Shown: piece by piece, positions 12,763 to 23,895 of the stretch
How positions within the stretch are numbered: position 1 is the first letter of the stretch
Layout: every line of letters begins with the position of its first letter
From: Haematococcus lacustris
Taxonomy: Eukaryota > Chlorophyta > Chlorophyceae > Chlamydomonadales > Haematococcaceae
Direction of reading: 5' to 3'
Assembly (NCBI GenBank): GCA_030144725.1
Contig: JASKMD010000019.1
Location: 6,065,739-6,129,738 of the forward strand
Length of the DNA stretch: 64,000 nucleotides
The notes under the pieces: model-generated
Seen by the model: only the letters and a program-made list of their open reading frames with translations
What the model was told of the DNA's origin: nothing
Database searches by the model: none
Made by a program: the position numbers and the translations under genes

Positions 12763-12873
12763 GGAGGTCTGTTGCTTCTCGACGGTGGGAGCAGGCCGCG
12801 CCCCAGGCGGTAGCTCCTCCCTTAATGCACGCCGGTGAGTACCGGCGTAGTCTTCTTCTTCTTCTTCAGGGCA

Positions 12874-13373
12874 NNNNNNNNNNNNNNNNNNNNNNNNNNN
12901 NNNNNNNNNNNNNNNNNNNNNNNNNNNNNNNNNNNNNNNNNNNNNNNNNNNNNNNNNNNNNNNNNNNNNNNNNNNNNNNNNNNNNNNNNNNNNNNNNNNN
13001 NNNNNNNNNNNNNNNNNNNNNNNNNNNNNNNNNNNNNNNNNNNNNNNNNNNNNNNNNNNNNNNNNNNNNNNNNNNNNNNNNNNNNNNNNNNNNNNNNNNN
13101 NNNNNNNNNNNNNNNNNNNNNNNNNNNNNNNNNNNNNNNNNNNNNNNNNNNNNNNNNNNNNNNNNNNNNNNNNNNNNNNNNNNNNNNNNNNNNNNNNNNN
13201 NNNNNNNNNNNNNNNNNNNNNNNNNNNNNNNNNNNNNNNNNNNNNNNNNNNNNNNNNNNNNNNNNNNNNNNNNNNNNNNNNNNNNNNNNNNNNNNNNNNN
13301 NNNNNNNNNNNNNNNNNNNNNNNNNNNNNNNNNNNNNNNNNNNNNNNNNNNNNNNNNNNNNNNNNNNNNNNNN
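12874..13373. other. Assembly gap, 500 N
   Basis: A run of exactly 500 N, a round number typical of a gap of unknown size. It hides the 3' end of the giant LINE and possibly the first exon(s) of the following AP2 gene. Confidence 1.
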
Positions 13374-13623
13374 GGGGGAGGGGGTGCAAGATGTGTGGCT
13401 GGGCTATTAGTAATGCGCATCGCTGGCATATTGCGCTGGGTCCAGACATATCAGGTGCTTGGGTATGTGTCACCGGATCTTCGCGAGTTTTCGTGCGAAG
13501 GCTTCGGCATAGGTACGAGGTGCCGGGGTTGAGCTCCTGCACCTGTTTTGCCCGGGTTGTCGGGTGCTGTGACCTTTTTTGAGCTCTCGGAAGGGTGTCA
13601 ACCCCCGCTGCATATTCCCGGCT

Positions 13624-16131
13624 ATGGAACATCATCGCTTCATCCACGTCAAGGCTGATGTACAAAGAAGGAAGCCTTTCCGTGGTCGGCTTAGGACTGG
13701 TGGACGTGATTATCTCACAAACTACTGCTCTACACCAGAGGAGGCAGCGCAAGCCGTCGACAGGTGTCCTGCGCACCCGGTTTGTTTCTCGACCTCGGAC
13801 TCCGCCCAGCGTGCTGCACTGCCGCAAACATGTCAGGTATATCTACAAAATCAGGGGCCCGGATGCCCCTACCAACTTTCCGTTGGACGCAGCACAGCGC
13901 GCTGAATTGGATGGACTCAGCCTGGACGACGTGGAGGCGCAGTTTCGCAAACTGGGTGCGCGGCCGGGGCTTGCGAGAGCAACATGCTAACATGCTGCTG
14001 GACTCTAGCCATGCTCAGTGTGCCTCTTGCTCACATTGAGTTCAGGTGAAGTGGAGAGAGACAAAGTCACAGTCAAAGGGGTATCTCGATATAGGGGTGT
14101 GTATGCACAAGGGCGCCAAGGTGCCTGGCGAACCCAAGTGAGCTACAACAATGTGCTAATAGACATCTATGGATTCGAGGATGAGCAGGAGGCTGCCCTT
14201 GCCTGGGACACCGCAGTGTGGTACTTGCGTGGAACAGCAGTGTGAGTATGGCAGGCTGCAACCCTCAACAGCACACAGATCACAGGTAACAGGTGTGCAT
14301 CTGCAAGGAGCATTTGGGCCAGCGTTTTGCTGCCGCTGCTGCTGCTGCCGCTGCAGTGTCCCCCGGCTAAACTTCCCGCAGAGATTTGTCACTGCTGACG
14401 GGAAGCCCAGAGGTCAGTACCATGTGCTGCTCTCACTGCCCGGCCAGGCTCTGCTGCAGGCCCACAGTGAGGCCACATATGCCCTGACGCCAGTGCTTAC
14501 GCAGATGACGCACCTGCGTTGCCTGCTGCCCACCTGGCCAAGATCAAAGCCTGCCTGGCTAAAGCAGGAGTGCCCCTTGCTGCCAACCACCATGCTCAAA
14601 TGACGTACAAAACTGCAGAGGGCCAGGTATGGTGGATGCAACAGCCTTCATTGTTGTCAAGCATGCCACCTGTCATGTGACATGTGTTATTGTGCTTGCA
14701 CGGCCTGCCTGCAGCACAGGTTGCAAGCCAGTCTGTGGGGGTGACAGAGCTTGCAATTGAGCCGCAGCCACTCAGCACGATGATGCAAGGCCCAGCTCAG
14801 CCACAGTCACAGGCCAGACCCAGCCAGCCATCGCTCAAACGTGAAGTGGAGCAGGGCAACCCTGACTGCACCCTTATTGTGGCAGCAACAGAGGGAGGCA
14901 ATGGCCAGGCCAGGGCTGTCTCGGGCAATGATGGCCATCAATGCTTGCTGAGGCCATCAGGGTAAGTGGGCAGGCACTATGCCTGCTAACTCACGCCTGC
15001 TTGCACGACTTTTGAAAGCAAGCCTAACCAATTCAATACAAGGCCAGGCCATGACCCTGCTCCCCGCATGCCATAGATCTCTCCTCTCCCTCTCCTTCAG
15101 GGTCCCAATCCCTAGAGCTGTCAATGTTCTGCTTGCAGGTCAGCCTTGGGTGACATGAGCCTTGCTAGCTGTGAGCTGGCTATTGAACCCAGCTCTGCCA
15201 CAGACCTCAGCGATGATGATGATGATGATGATGACGACTGTTGGTCCCTGGCCAGCAGCAGTGATGATGATGAGTACCTCCCGGGGCAGGCCAGCAGCCC
15301 GACTGAGTGCCCTGACCTGATCCAGGCTGACGCCTTGACAGGGTCACCAGGACATCGGCCCCTAGTCAGGCTCCTGGAGGGTGGTGGGAGCAACTTGGCA
15401 GCCTGGCAGGCAAGTGGACTCAGCTGGATCTAATCAATCTATGCCAGAGTCAATACCGCTGGCAGGACCCAGCTTAATGCTGAGTCAGCACGGCAGAAGC
15501 ACAGCAGGGCCTCAGCTGCCTGATTGGCTGCCCATGCCCATGCAGGATTTAGAAAGCATCACTGTGGCTGAGCTGATGTACCACGAAGCTGTGGCCACAG
15601 GCAAGGGCAGGCTGTTGCTTGTTGCAAGCATGTGGCACAGAAGCTGTCCATTGCACATGCCACCGCTGCTGCCTGGTGCAGAGCCAGACTTGCAGTCCTA
15701 CACGCTCTGTGCTAATGATGAACATTATGGTGGGGCCTAGCTGACTGTTGTGGCCAGCAAGTTCAGCGCAAATTCTGCTTGGCTGCTTGAGACCTGGCAT
15801 TCGACGCCCCCTGCTGCTGCCTTGCATGTCCTCAGAGCAATGTGTGGGGCCACTGCTGCTAAAGCGGCAGAGACTGGAAGGCCAGGTATGGCCCCTGATG
15901 GACAGCCATTGCACCGCCAGATCCAGCCAACCTCAGCACCTGAAGGGGTTTGTTTGGCTGTGTAGCACTTCACTAATCTCAGCCCCACTGAGCTGCCCCC
16001 ATGGCTGCACACTGCAGCAGGCAGCGCCCAGAGTGCAGGCTGGCCAGGAGCAGGAGGCAGCAGCGGCAGATGTGCAGGCGGAGGTGGATGCCTGTGAAGA
16101 GCTGCTGGCCACTATCCTCCCTCCCAGGTGA
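13624..16131 (+). CDS. AP2-domain transcription factor-like gene, multi-exon
   Basis: Exons supported by splice sites and matching phase are: up to 13763, 13837-13955, 14046-14241, 14357-14412, 14505-14626, 14720-14961 and 15139 to ~15410. Less certain exons run on to a TGA at 16129-16131. Exons 1-2 join to a first, divergent AP2 domain (KPFRGRLRTGG, then EEAAQAVDR, then YIYKIRGPDAPTNFPL). Exons 3-4 join to a clear second AP2 domain (SRYRGVYAQGRQGAWRTQV, then EAALAWDTAVWYLRGTA, then LNFPQ). The introns fall at matching places inside both domains. Downstream exons carry an acidic DDDDDDDDD run (~15212-15238) and repeated ELAIEP motifs (14750 and 15173). I chose ATG 13624, but an upstream exon in the gap is possible. 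AP2 proteins bind DNA in the nucleus; no target can be inferred. Confidence 0.72.
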
Positions 16132-17024
16132 ACCCCGAGGGTCTGTGTACCCCCATCCTCCCTCCCCTGTAGGTGTGTGAGGGGTACTGCCTTCGGCCTG
16201 TACCGTCTCTGTCAGCCACTACACAATCTTCTGACCATCAGCGAGGCATGCAGCAGGTTGTCAGGCTTCCCCATTCATCCACCTGCAATTCACTAGCACC
16301 CCTCACTAGACGCAGCAGACCATAAGTCCTCACATACTTCCACCCTCAGCCAGTGCCCCTTGCTGAAGTCCTCCCACTGCATCTGCGCATGCCTGTACCA
16401 CCAGGGTCGACTGTGGAGGAGCCTGGCTGCCTGCACAGCTGAACGACTCACAGCAGGTGCGTGCTGGCATAGCAGTGTCAAGAGGGCAGGTCCGGGCACA
16501 GGGAGCGGTGCTGGGGTGCATATGAGGCATGATGATGATGATGTTTGAGGGGTGAGGTGAAGAGGCACAGGGCACAGGGCCACTGCAGGTGGTTGGGGTG
16601 GCATTGTGACATGATGAGATCAAGGGGAGTAGCCAGTGTGAGTGGTGAAGGCCAGGCCAAGGCCAGGCCAGGCCAGGCAGGTAGGGCAGGGAGGGGAGGT
16701 GGGGTGGTGGTTGGAGGAAAGGCCCATGTAGGCTCAGCGTGAGGAGGGTCACATGAGGCTGTGAGGGTGTGAGGGGTGAGAAAGGTTTGATGAGCTAGGA
16801 CAGGTGGACACATTGGGGTCAAGTGGCTGCAAACCTTCCTCTCTTGCGAAAGCTGTCACATGAGGTTAGGCAAAGGTTAGGCGAGGGTGATGGATAACAG
16901 TCTGAGATATGTGCCTTGTACCTGGAAGGTAAGGTTGAGAGGGAAGTATGTGAGATGTGACAAGCCATGAAAGGCTGCTGCTACTCCCATGCTGCTGCAC
17001 TGCACTGCTGTGCGTGTTCCCAGG
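16132..17024. other. Non-coding stretch, nothing recognised
   Basis: After the putative AP2 stop, the region holds GGTGAGG- and GGCCAGGCCA-type simple sequence (about 16540-16800) and short chance ORFs. A GTGAAC at 16130 could instead be a splice donor that extends the AP2 gene into this tract. Confidence 0.4.
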
Positions 17025-18173
17025 CTGTTGCAGACCTAGTGCAGCAGGTGACGCACGCCATGGCTGCACAGCAGGCCCAGACCCACTCTGTGGGTGCTGC
17101 GCTCCCACCATGGAGTTGGCCGCCCACCACCTTGGACCTAGGTATGTGTGTTTATAATCATAGTGCTCAGTGGGCGTGGGCTTTGATCAGAGTGCTGCAG
17201 CAACGCTGGCAGGAATTGTTCCATGCGGCTCTGTGAAATGACATCCCATGACACAATTGTGCAAAGTTGAGACACACACCATGCCACTGGCGTCAGTAAT
17301 GTCTATGTTTGATAAGCCTATGGGCTTCGCCACCAGCCACTCATTAGACATGCAATCAATGCATATCACCTACAGCCCCAAGGCAGGGGTTAGAGCTGGG
17401 GGTTGAGGAGGTCCCTTAGCCTAGGATGGCTGCCCTCTCAATGCTTGCCAGCTCTGACATTTGGCGGCGCTTCTTTCGCTTCTTCTCACAGCAGCAGCAG
17501 CAGCAGCAGCAGGCAAACCAAGGGAAGCAGCACCAGGCTGAACAGCGCCATAGAGCAATAGGTCGGGCAGCGGCAGTCATTCGTGCCTGCAGATCAGGTC
17601 AGCCACATACCAGGCTGCCGACACATGCCCTGCTGCCTTCTTCCTCTGTGTTTGCGTGCCGCAGTGACGAACATGGCCCTCGGCATTGCTGCCTTAGCAC
17701 TGCTGGTGTCACCTGCAATTCACTGCATGTTGATCACAGGCCACCCAGGAGCACCCCTCCCTCCCAGCCTGCTACCTCCTGCCCCAGCCCCTCAGCATGC
17801 CTTGCTTGGCAAAGGACCTGCAGCAGCAGGAGAGGAGGCCATGGTGGTTGAGGGGGCAGCAGCAGCAGCAGTAGCAGCTCCAGCTTGTGACCCATTCACC
17901 AACCTGTACATAAGAGGCAGGATAAATCAAAAAAGCCCCATGCTATGCAGTGCCGACAGTGCTGCCTCGGGGGCCTCAGCAGGAGGCTGTGGAATACTGG
18001 CCCAATCATCAGGCCATGCTCATGCAGGCCAGGGGTATGAGGGCGCGCCAGTGGGTGAGGGTGCAGCGAGGAGGGTGGGAGGAGCAGGAGACCAGGGCAG
18101 CTGTGGACTGCCCACTGCTGGCACAGGCCCATGTAGCAACTCCCTGCACTGTGGGCCGACGCTTTGGCACAGG
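17025..18173 (+). CDS. Exon-like coding segments of an unrecognised gene
   Basis: Three segments look coding and have plausible splice borders. One at ~17025-17141 is rich in AVADLVQQVTHAMAAQQAQT and followed by GTATGT. One at 17426-17597 begins MAALSMLASSDIWRRFFRFF, runs into poly-Gln and is followed by GTCAGC. One at ~17665-18173 starts with a hydrophobic stretch (MALGIAALALLVSPAIH), is Ala/Gly-rich and is followed by GTAAGG. They could be late exons of the AP2 gene or a separate gene. I recognise no domain and assign no function. Confidence 0.3.
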
Positions 18174-20290
18174 TAAGGAGGGAGTGGGGCACCGCAGCAA
18201 CCTGTTACAAATGAATCGAGCCAGGGGGGAGTGAAGTGAACCCATCACAAAACTGAACAAATAGGAGAAGCATGCATGTATTGCTTCTTGATGGTCTTCC
18301 TTGGAGGATGATCATGTCCCATGTCACGTGTTGCATGCGTCGCCTGGGACATGCCTACTCTCAGGACATTGATTGTCTAGCCCCTCCTCGCCCCTTTCTA
18401 TGTGCCATGCTGTAGCACCATTGTGCTGAATGCAGGGGAGAAGCCGCCCTCGTGGATGAGATAACCAGCACCATGAACGAGGAGGCGGTGGGTTTTCAAA
18501 GCATGACAATGGCCCATCCACCACCTCCTGTCTTACCTTTTGCACAGGGCTGCTTTTTGCCAGCCACGTTGCCTATCATCACCTATCAATAGAGCGAGCA
18601 ACAAACTCCTTGGCGTCCCGGTGTGGGTCCTTGGCGAGCACTTTGCTCTTGCAGAGAAAGGTGCTGGTGCGGCGGGTGCTTGTGCTGTTGATCTACCCCT
18701 TCATGTGCTGTTAATCCCTCATGACCCATTGCCCACTCTGCACCTGATGTGCCCCTTCATTTGGCCTCGTGTGGTCGTTTTGCATCTTGGCATGCTTAAT
18801 GGCAGCAGGCTCCGCGTACTCCTTAAGGTAATATCTGATGTGTAGTCAAATCCCAAGCTTATGTCGATTGCCATAACCCAGGTGTGAACGTAGCTGATAT
18901 GTAGCGGCCAATCTCAGCCCCAGCCAACAAACAGCTCCTCATATCTTGCAAGGTTCCCGCAAGTGCATCAGCTCATCAAAACTGTGTTACTTACTTGGAC
19001 CCCCATACAATCACGGATTCACCGGTTACTGATCCCCTTACTTCGCCATCCCTGCATAACCCTCGCATGCACCCAGCTGGCAAAGGCACCCTAAAGGCAG
19101 CACAGCACTCGTTAGAGGGATGGCCTCGAGCGGACAGAAGGCCCTACCGCAGAACGTGAACTAAAAGTGCCTCACACTCAACTTAAATACTGAACTCAAG
19201 ACTGACCTCAACCTCCTTACTCCAACACACCCCCTTGAATCTCTGGTTCTCCCCCTGAACGCCGTGCATGTGAACAATGGGTTGGGTCGTTGTCGTTGGG
19301 GCCAAGGGCCAAACTTAAACCCTTCCCCCCCAGCTGCTCTCTGCATCGCCGCTCCAAGGCAGCCCAGGGGACAGCACCCTCAATGTTACTGCCCTAGCGC
19401 TAACCTTGCAGCACAATGCCGTCAGCTGCTGTGGGTTATGCACTCATTGCTGCACTGCTCCTTCCAGCTGCCCACTCCACTGCCCCTTAAAGCAGCCCTC
19501 CCTCTATCAGATGTTGTAGGTCTCCCCCCTGACAGCAGTCCACAGTGCAGCAACAGCTGATGAACCCACAACAGCCCAGCACCCCGTGCCCCCATCCCAG
19601 GAGCAGAGGCAGGGGTGGGGTAGCAGTAAGCACAGCTCCGTCTGCATAGCACGTCATAGCCGTGCACCCAGCAGTGACAGAGGCGGGGCCAACCCAGGAG
19701 ACATAGCAGTCTCCAGTCCCTGCCAGGGTGCGTGTGGACGTCCAACATGCGGTAGCCCACTCTCCTCAGCTGAGCACCTTCAGCATACCACAGCCACGTC
19801 ACCTTAGCCACGTCCTTGTCAAGGTGGCTTTTCGCCTCATGTTTAATACCATAATGGCCAGCAGGCAAGACAGCACCTGCCCCAACTGCAAGGCCTCCTG
19901 AGCGCATCTCAGGCAGCAGCAGCGCCCACCCTTTGTCTGTTCTGTGCTGTGGGAGGGCCAGCACAACAGCTCATATTATGCCCCTTCACTCCCCTCCGTA
20001 TTAGTTGCCCCTGATAGCCTTCTCAATGGTGCATGCTGTTGCGGGCTGGGGTGTCTTCATGACCTTGCTTTGTGACCTTGAGCGAGTGGAGAGGCTGACG
20101 ATGGGAAGGCTTGGGGTTGGTAGAGCTTCACCTGGTGTGAATGCTGGTGCGGGTACTGCTGGTCTGCTGCTGGTCTACTGCTGGTCTGCGGGTACTCTGC
20201 TGCTTCTGGCACAGGCAAGGAGTGAAGGAGACGATGTGAAGGCTCCTTGCACTCTCTAGCGATGGGAACCTACAATGCCATCAATCAGTG
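18174..20290. other. Intergenic region, no supported gene
   Basis: About 2.1 kb without a convincing gene on either strand. The longest frame, minus strand 19422-19964, has no recognisable domain beyond a short KSHLDKDV motif that might be a decayed transposase. Otherwise the region holds chance ORFs. Confidence 0.4.
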
Positions 20291-20294
20291 CTGG

Positions 20295-20340
20295 ACCTAA
20301 CCCTAACCCTAAGACTAACCCTACCGCTAACCCCAACCCC
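20295..20340 (+). repeat. Telomere-like CCCTAA tract (interstitial)
   Basis: Short degenerate array built from CTAACC units (CCTAACCCTAACCCTAAGAC and continuing). It is too short and too degenerate, and too far from any end, to be a functional telomere. Related tracts occur at 30603-30619 and 33241-33427. Confidence 0.7.
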
Positions 20341-20788
20341 GCCTTGTAGATTCAAGGGCCGCCACAAGAACAGAGACCCACACACCTGATGGGCGGCTTA
20401 GGTGTCCCAGCATGCCACTGCGCAAGGAATCATCCCTTGAGATGCCCCCAGTGCTGACCTGTATGGTCGCCTGCGCTGCTGTTGCTACTGTGCATGCCTA
20501 CATTGCGCACCCCACCATCTAAGCAGGCTGAGCTTGTGCTTAAAGGGCTGCTTACTCCCTGTTTGCTGACCACCACATTGCTTCATAGAAAGCAGGGGTG
20601 GTTGGACAGCAGCAGGGCATTGCGAATGCAAAAGGGCAGATATGACCAGAAGGGGTTACTTACTGGGCCTTGTCCAGGTCAGCAACAATGAATGTGATGC
20701 AGTTTCCTACATGTCCTGGCAGCATTGCATGTTACGGTGATGGGTGTGCAACATGTCAGCGGAGGCAACAAGCAAAGGAGCGTGCTTC

Positions 20789-20914
20789 TGGTGCAGGTGG
20801 AGCAACTGATGTGGTTGGAGTACGAGGTAGCCCTGCTCGATGGTCTGGCAGACAAGGTGGGGCAGGATATTGCAACAGCAGAGGTTGTGGGTTGGTGTGC
20901 CACATAGGTCAAGG

Positions 20915-20960
<46 letters not shown>

Positions 20961-21554
20961 GCGGTGGGGCACACATGGCACACATGCACCTCTGCCCTCG
21001 CTCTCACCTCTGCTCTGGTCAGTCTTGTGTCTAGCTGTGCAACACTGCTTGTCTTTCGCTGCTGCCCAGGACCCTGGCTTCCTTGAGTGGGGTTCCTGGC
21101 TCAAGGATGAGCCCCTGACTGGCTCTGTGGTGGGTGCCATGCCCCAGTCCCTAGCCGCTGCTATGCCCCTGCTGGCCAAGACCTGTGCCTGGCAGGCTGG
21201 AAGCCTAGCATCCCATGCTGCTCCAGCTACTACATCCACGGTGGTTGGCAGTTAGTCCTTGGCCAGCTCACAACATGACTGCGTTCTGCTTGGCTGCTCC
21301 TGCGTGTGTGTGTGTGTGTGTGTTGCTCTGCGGCTCTTTTGTAGACATGTGTTATATTGCATACGATAGTATTAATACAATATTAGCATGGTCCCTGCGT
21401 GTGTGTGTGTGTGTTGCGCTGTGGGGTCGCTGATCATGTAAGTGCAGGTGAGCTCAGAGCCACTGCAGGCTGCTGCCAAGCAGGCCACCCTGGACGCTGC
21501 TTCACGTGACGCCCGCTTTGTGGAGGGAAGCCCTGGCTATGACCCCGTGCTCAG
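20789..21554 (+). CDS. Exon-like segments of an unrecognised gene
   Basis: Three coding-looking segments with splice consensus follow one another. ~20794-20882 encodes VEQLMWLEYEVALLDGLADK and ends before GTTGTG. ~21070-21240 follows a CCCAG acceptor and encodes DPGFLEWGSWLKDEPLTG and onward. 21449-21554 follows a GTGCAG acceptor, encodes ATLDAASRDARFVEGSPGYD and stops before GTGGGT. A (CAG)n run at 20920-20960 lies in the first intron. The composition suggests one spliced gene. No family was recognised. Confidence 0.35.
20920..20960 (+). repeat. (CAG)n microsatellite
   Basis: About 13 CAG units, probably in an intron. Similar CAG tracts are coding elsewhere in the window (17491-17511, 31690-31743). 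Confidence 0.9.
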
Positions 21555-22393
21555 GTGGGTGATGCATATTGGGTTGCTGACTTGGCTAGCTCCCACCCAT
21601 CCTACTGACCCTGGCCTCTATCGCCACCTGGGCCAGGAATGGGCTTGAAGGAGCATGGAAGTGTGACAGGCCATTGAGGTGAAGGCACTACAAACCTGCT
21701 CAGCCCCGAGCCTTGAGGAGGTGGCGCCTGGTGGTGCTTGCGGTTGAGCATCAACAGCACAACATATTCCCCAGCCAGACCCACCCTGACCCTGGTCAAC
21801 CCTGGTCAACCTTGGTCCCTGACCTCGGCCAGCCCGGCTCGCTCTGATGCTCGACGGGGTCACTGATGCTGTAGGCTGAGGGGCGAAGGAAGGGGAGGGT
21901 GATGGAAGGTGAAGGAAGGGGAGGGGTTGGGGAGGGGAAGTGAAGGATGGGAACAGGATCGAGATGGATTGAAACAGGCTGAATGGCTGGGTTAAGTGCA
22001 ATGCCACCCGCACTGCGAATGCAGGCTGTGTTTCTGGCGCTCCTACTTCGGCTTTTTCCTGGCTGAAGCTGGTGCGTGAGCAGCAATGCCAGTTGTAGCT
22101 GAAAATGGCAACAATGCTTGCAGCTCCTCGCACCCCTGCAACGGGTGATGGGTGAGTCGCTTGTGTTGCGAGTCTGTTGGCCTGCATGCCCTGCAGAGGA
22201 GCTAATGGCGCGCTTGGCATCGGCTCATGCTGCCTACCCACGCGAGGCGTCGCGAGGATGAAGAGCCGGGCTTCACTTCTCGAGGCTATAGTTCTCCTGT
22301 CGTGGATAGAAATTCCGCCGTAACCCAGTGAGATGTTTGAACACGAATCAACACTGCGTGGGCCAGCGAGGGGCGACATACGAGAATGGCGCC
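21555..22393. other. No gene recognised
   Basis: The tract holds GGGGAGGG/GAAGG-type purine-rich simple sequence at ~21880-21960 and chance ORFs on the minus strand. Nothing else is supported. Confidence 0.35.
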
Positions 22394-22712
22394 ATGGACC
22401 ACATCCGGTCTCTAGATGTAACAAGATTGATCGCAAGAAGTACACCTTTTCGCGGCCATTCACTCACGGCCGGTCATTACCTTGACACAAACTACTACCT
22501 TCCGCCTGGTGAGGCTGCGCGTGCCGTGGGCAGGCGACGCGGCTCCTTCACTTTGCTGTGGAGCCTTGGATAGCCGACGAGCCGCTCTCACGGCCGAAGC
22601 GTCGCTTCGCGCAATAGGTACAACTACACAAGCAAGGCTCAGTCGGATCACGCTACGATCATACAGGTATATACGTACCTGCGCAAACCCGTGCCATATA
22701 CTGAACAACCCT
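22394..22712 (+). pseudogene. Degenerate copy of the AP2 gene's first exons
   Basis: From ATG 22394 the frame reads MDHIRSL, then TPFRGHSLTAGHYLDTNYY and PPGEAARAVGR. It lines up residue for residue with exon 1 of the AP2 gene at 13624 (MEHHRFI, KPFRGRLRTGGRDYLTNYC, TPEEAAQAVDR). After a gap of intron length comes CAG|GTATATACG, paralleling CAG|GTATATCTAC of AP2 exon 2, but the downstream sequence (YIRTCANPCHILNN) has lost the AP2 ending. No second AP2 domain follows. I read it as a decayed partial paralogue; a fast-evolving exon of another AP2 gene is possible. Confidence 0.5.
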
Positions 22713-23157
22713 AGCATGGCCCATTCGTATCCACACTTGGAACTTCTCCACTCCTGCTACTTGAAGCAACAACTGATTTACAATCTGCCACAGGTACCCC
22801 GACCGCTCCTCAATCCTGCAATACATTGGAAGCGAGAATTTGTGTACTTGGCCCCTGTTACGGCCTAGTTGCTAGATTGCCTGTACCGCCTGACGAGCGA
22901 GAGCGCGGGGAAGAATAGGAGCCACTGATTCATTGCAATCGGTTGGCTCGCTCTCCGTCTATCACTCGTTGAGACGTTTCAGGAGCTGTCGGGGCTCATT
23001 ACGGGTTGGTAATTGAGTGTTACTCGATTGTAATCGTTAATAGACCTCGTTTTATGAATCGTTAACTGCAGCGACCTGGTGTATTAACAAAAGTGGTTGC
23101 CAACGAACACGTAACAGCCGGCCAGCACCATCGCAGGTGACAAGAAGCATCACATTG

Positions 23158-23172
23158 CGCGGCTTCGCCGCG
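23158..23172. repeat. Short perfect hairpin
   Basis: CGCGGCTTCGCCGCG is self-complementary with a TTC loop, 37 bp upstream of the large palindrome. Short GC hairpins with TTC loops are common in chlorophyte organelle DNA, so this may be a trace of organelle-derived sequence. Confidence 0.6.
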
Positions 23173-23208
23173 CCTATAGAGCTTCGCCTACGTAAAACTC
23201 AATTACAC

Positions 23209-23409
23209 TAGATAATGGAGTCGCCTGGGTCGTTTTAGGTGGTTGAAAAAGGCTCGGTCTCGGCCCTGGCGCGGGACAGCTCTCGACCTCAGCCAGCGGC
23301 CACGTCGCTACGCTCCGTGTCCGCTGGCTTCGGTCTCGAGCTGCCCCGCGCCAGGGCCTCGACCTCGCCTTTTTAAACCGCCTAAAACGACCCGCGACAC
23401 CATTATCTA
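23209..23409. repeat. 201-bp imperfect palindrome
   Basis: The left arm starts TAGATAATGG and the right arm ends CCATTATCTA. Between them, GGGTCGTTTTAGG pairs with CCTAAAACGACCC, GGCCCTGGCGCGGG with CCCGCGCCAGGGCC, and CCAGCGGCCACG with CGTGTCCGCTGG around a short loop near 23305. The arms are ~95 bp with scattered mismatches. It could be a foldback/MITE element or an organelle-type palindromic repeat. No clear target-site duplication is visible. Confidence 0.9.
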
Positions 23410-23895
23410 CTAATTAAGTACACACATCGGTGTTATCACCGGGGCTCGTACCATCCCCGGCATCGATATATTTTGGCTACAAATGCAACCCGCCCAGCAG
23501 TCGATGGTCTCTGAGCCGCGGTCAAGGTCCAAGTCGCATCGAGGACAGACGACTCGGCGCCAACTGCACAGGCGAAGGCATCGTCAAGTTATCTTGCGCG
23601 AGCGTGAGGTTCTGCTACCACCTCAACCACGTGGATGGTTATTACTATGGCCTTCCTGTAGCGGCAAGGGCGTTACGGATGAGGTCACATCCAACATCGC
23701 ACCAGGGCAAGGCTGCGATCCAGCTGTGACACCCGTGAGAAAAAGTTCGAATGGGCCAGCATGGGCCAACCAGGCCACCTCGTGCCGCGATTTTTGCACC
23801 CGCTTGCTGCATAAGTCTAGTCAGGGCTGTCCCTTGATTATTCCTTGCGCCCGCCAAAGTGGACCCCTCGAAGCAAAGCTTGTTTGGGTCATAGC

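Larger units (their letters stand above)
1500..12873 (+). mobile_element. Giant Dualen/RandI-like non-LTR retrotransposon
   Basis: The element contains one open frame of about 3.7 kilocodons with both an apurinic-type (APE) and a restriction-like (RLE) endonuclease, plus RT, RNase H and cysteine protease domains. That combination is the published hallmark of the Dualen (RandI) clade of green algae. The 5' boundary is approximate: it lies between the copia break at 1498 and the first ATG at 1705. After the stop at 12762 there are ~110 bp of 3' sequence ending in a (TTC)n run at 12851-12867 and then a 500-N gap, so the 3' end, tail repeat and target-site duplication cannot be seen. The frame is intact over 11 kb, which suggests a young and possibly active copy. 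Confidence 0.88.

Noticed and set aside
12733..13827. Long ORFs on both strands across the N run
   Set aside because: They exist only because N translates as X; no coding content spans the gap.
19422..19964. Minus-strand 180-codon ORF with KSHLDKDV, vaguely like the end of TnpB/Fanzor-type proteins
   Set aside because: No RuvC-like acidic motifs or zinc finger could be found around it; similarity is too short to support.
20295..20340. A chromosome end or true telomere
   Set aside because: Only a few degenerate units with genes on both sides; interstitial telomere-like sequence is sufficient.
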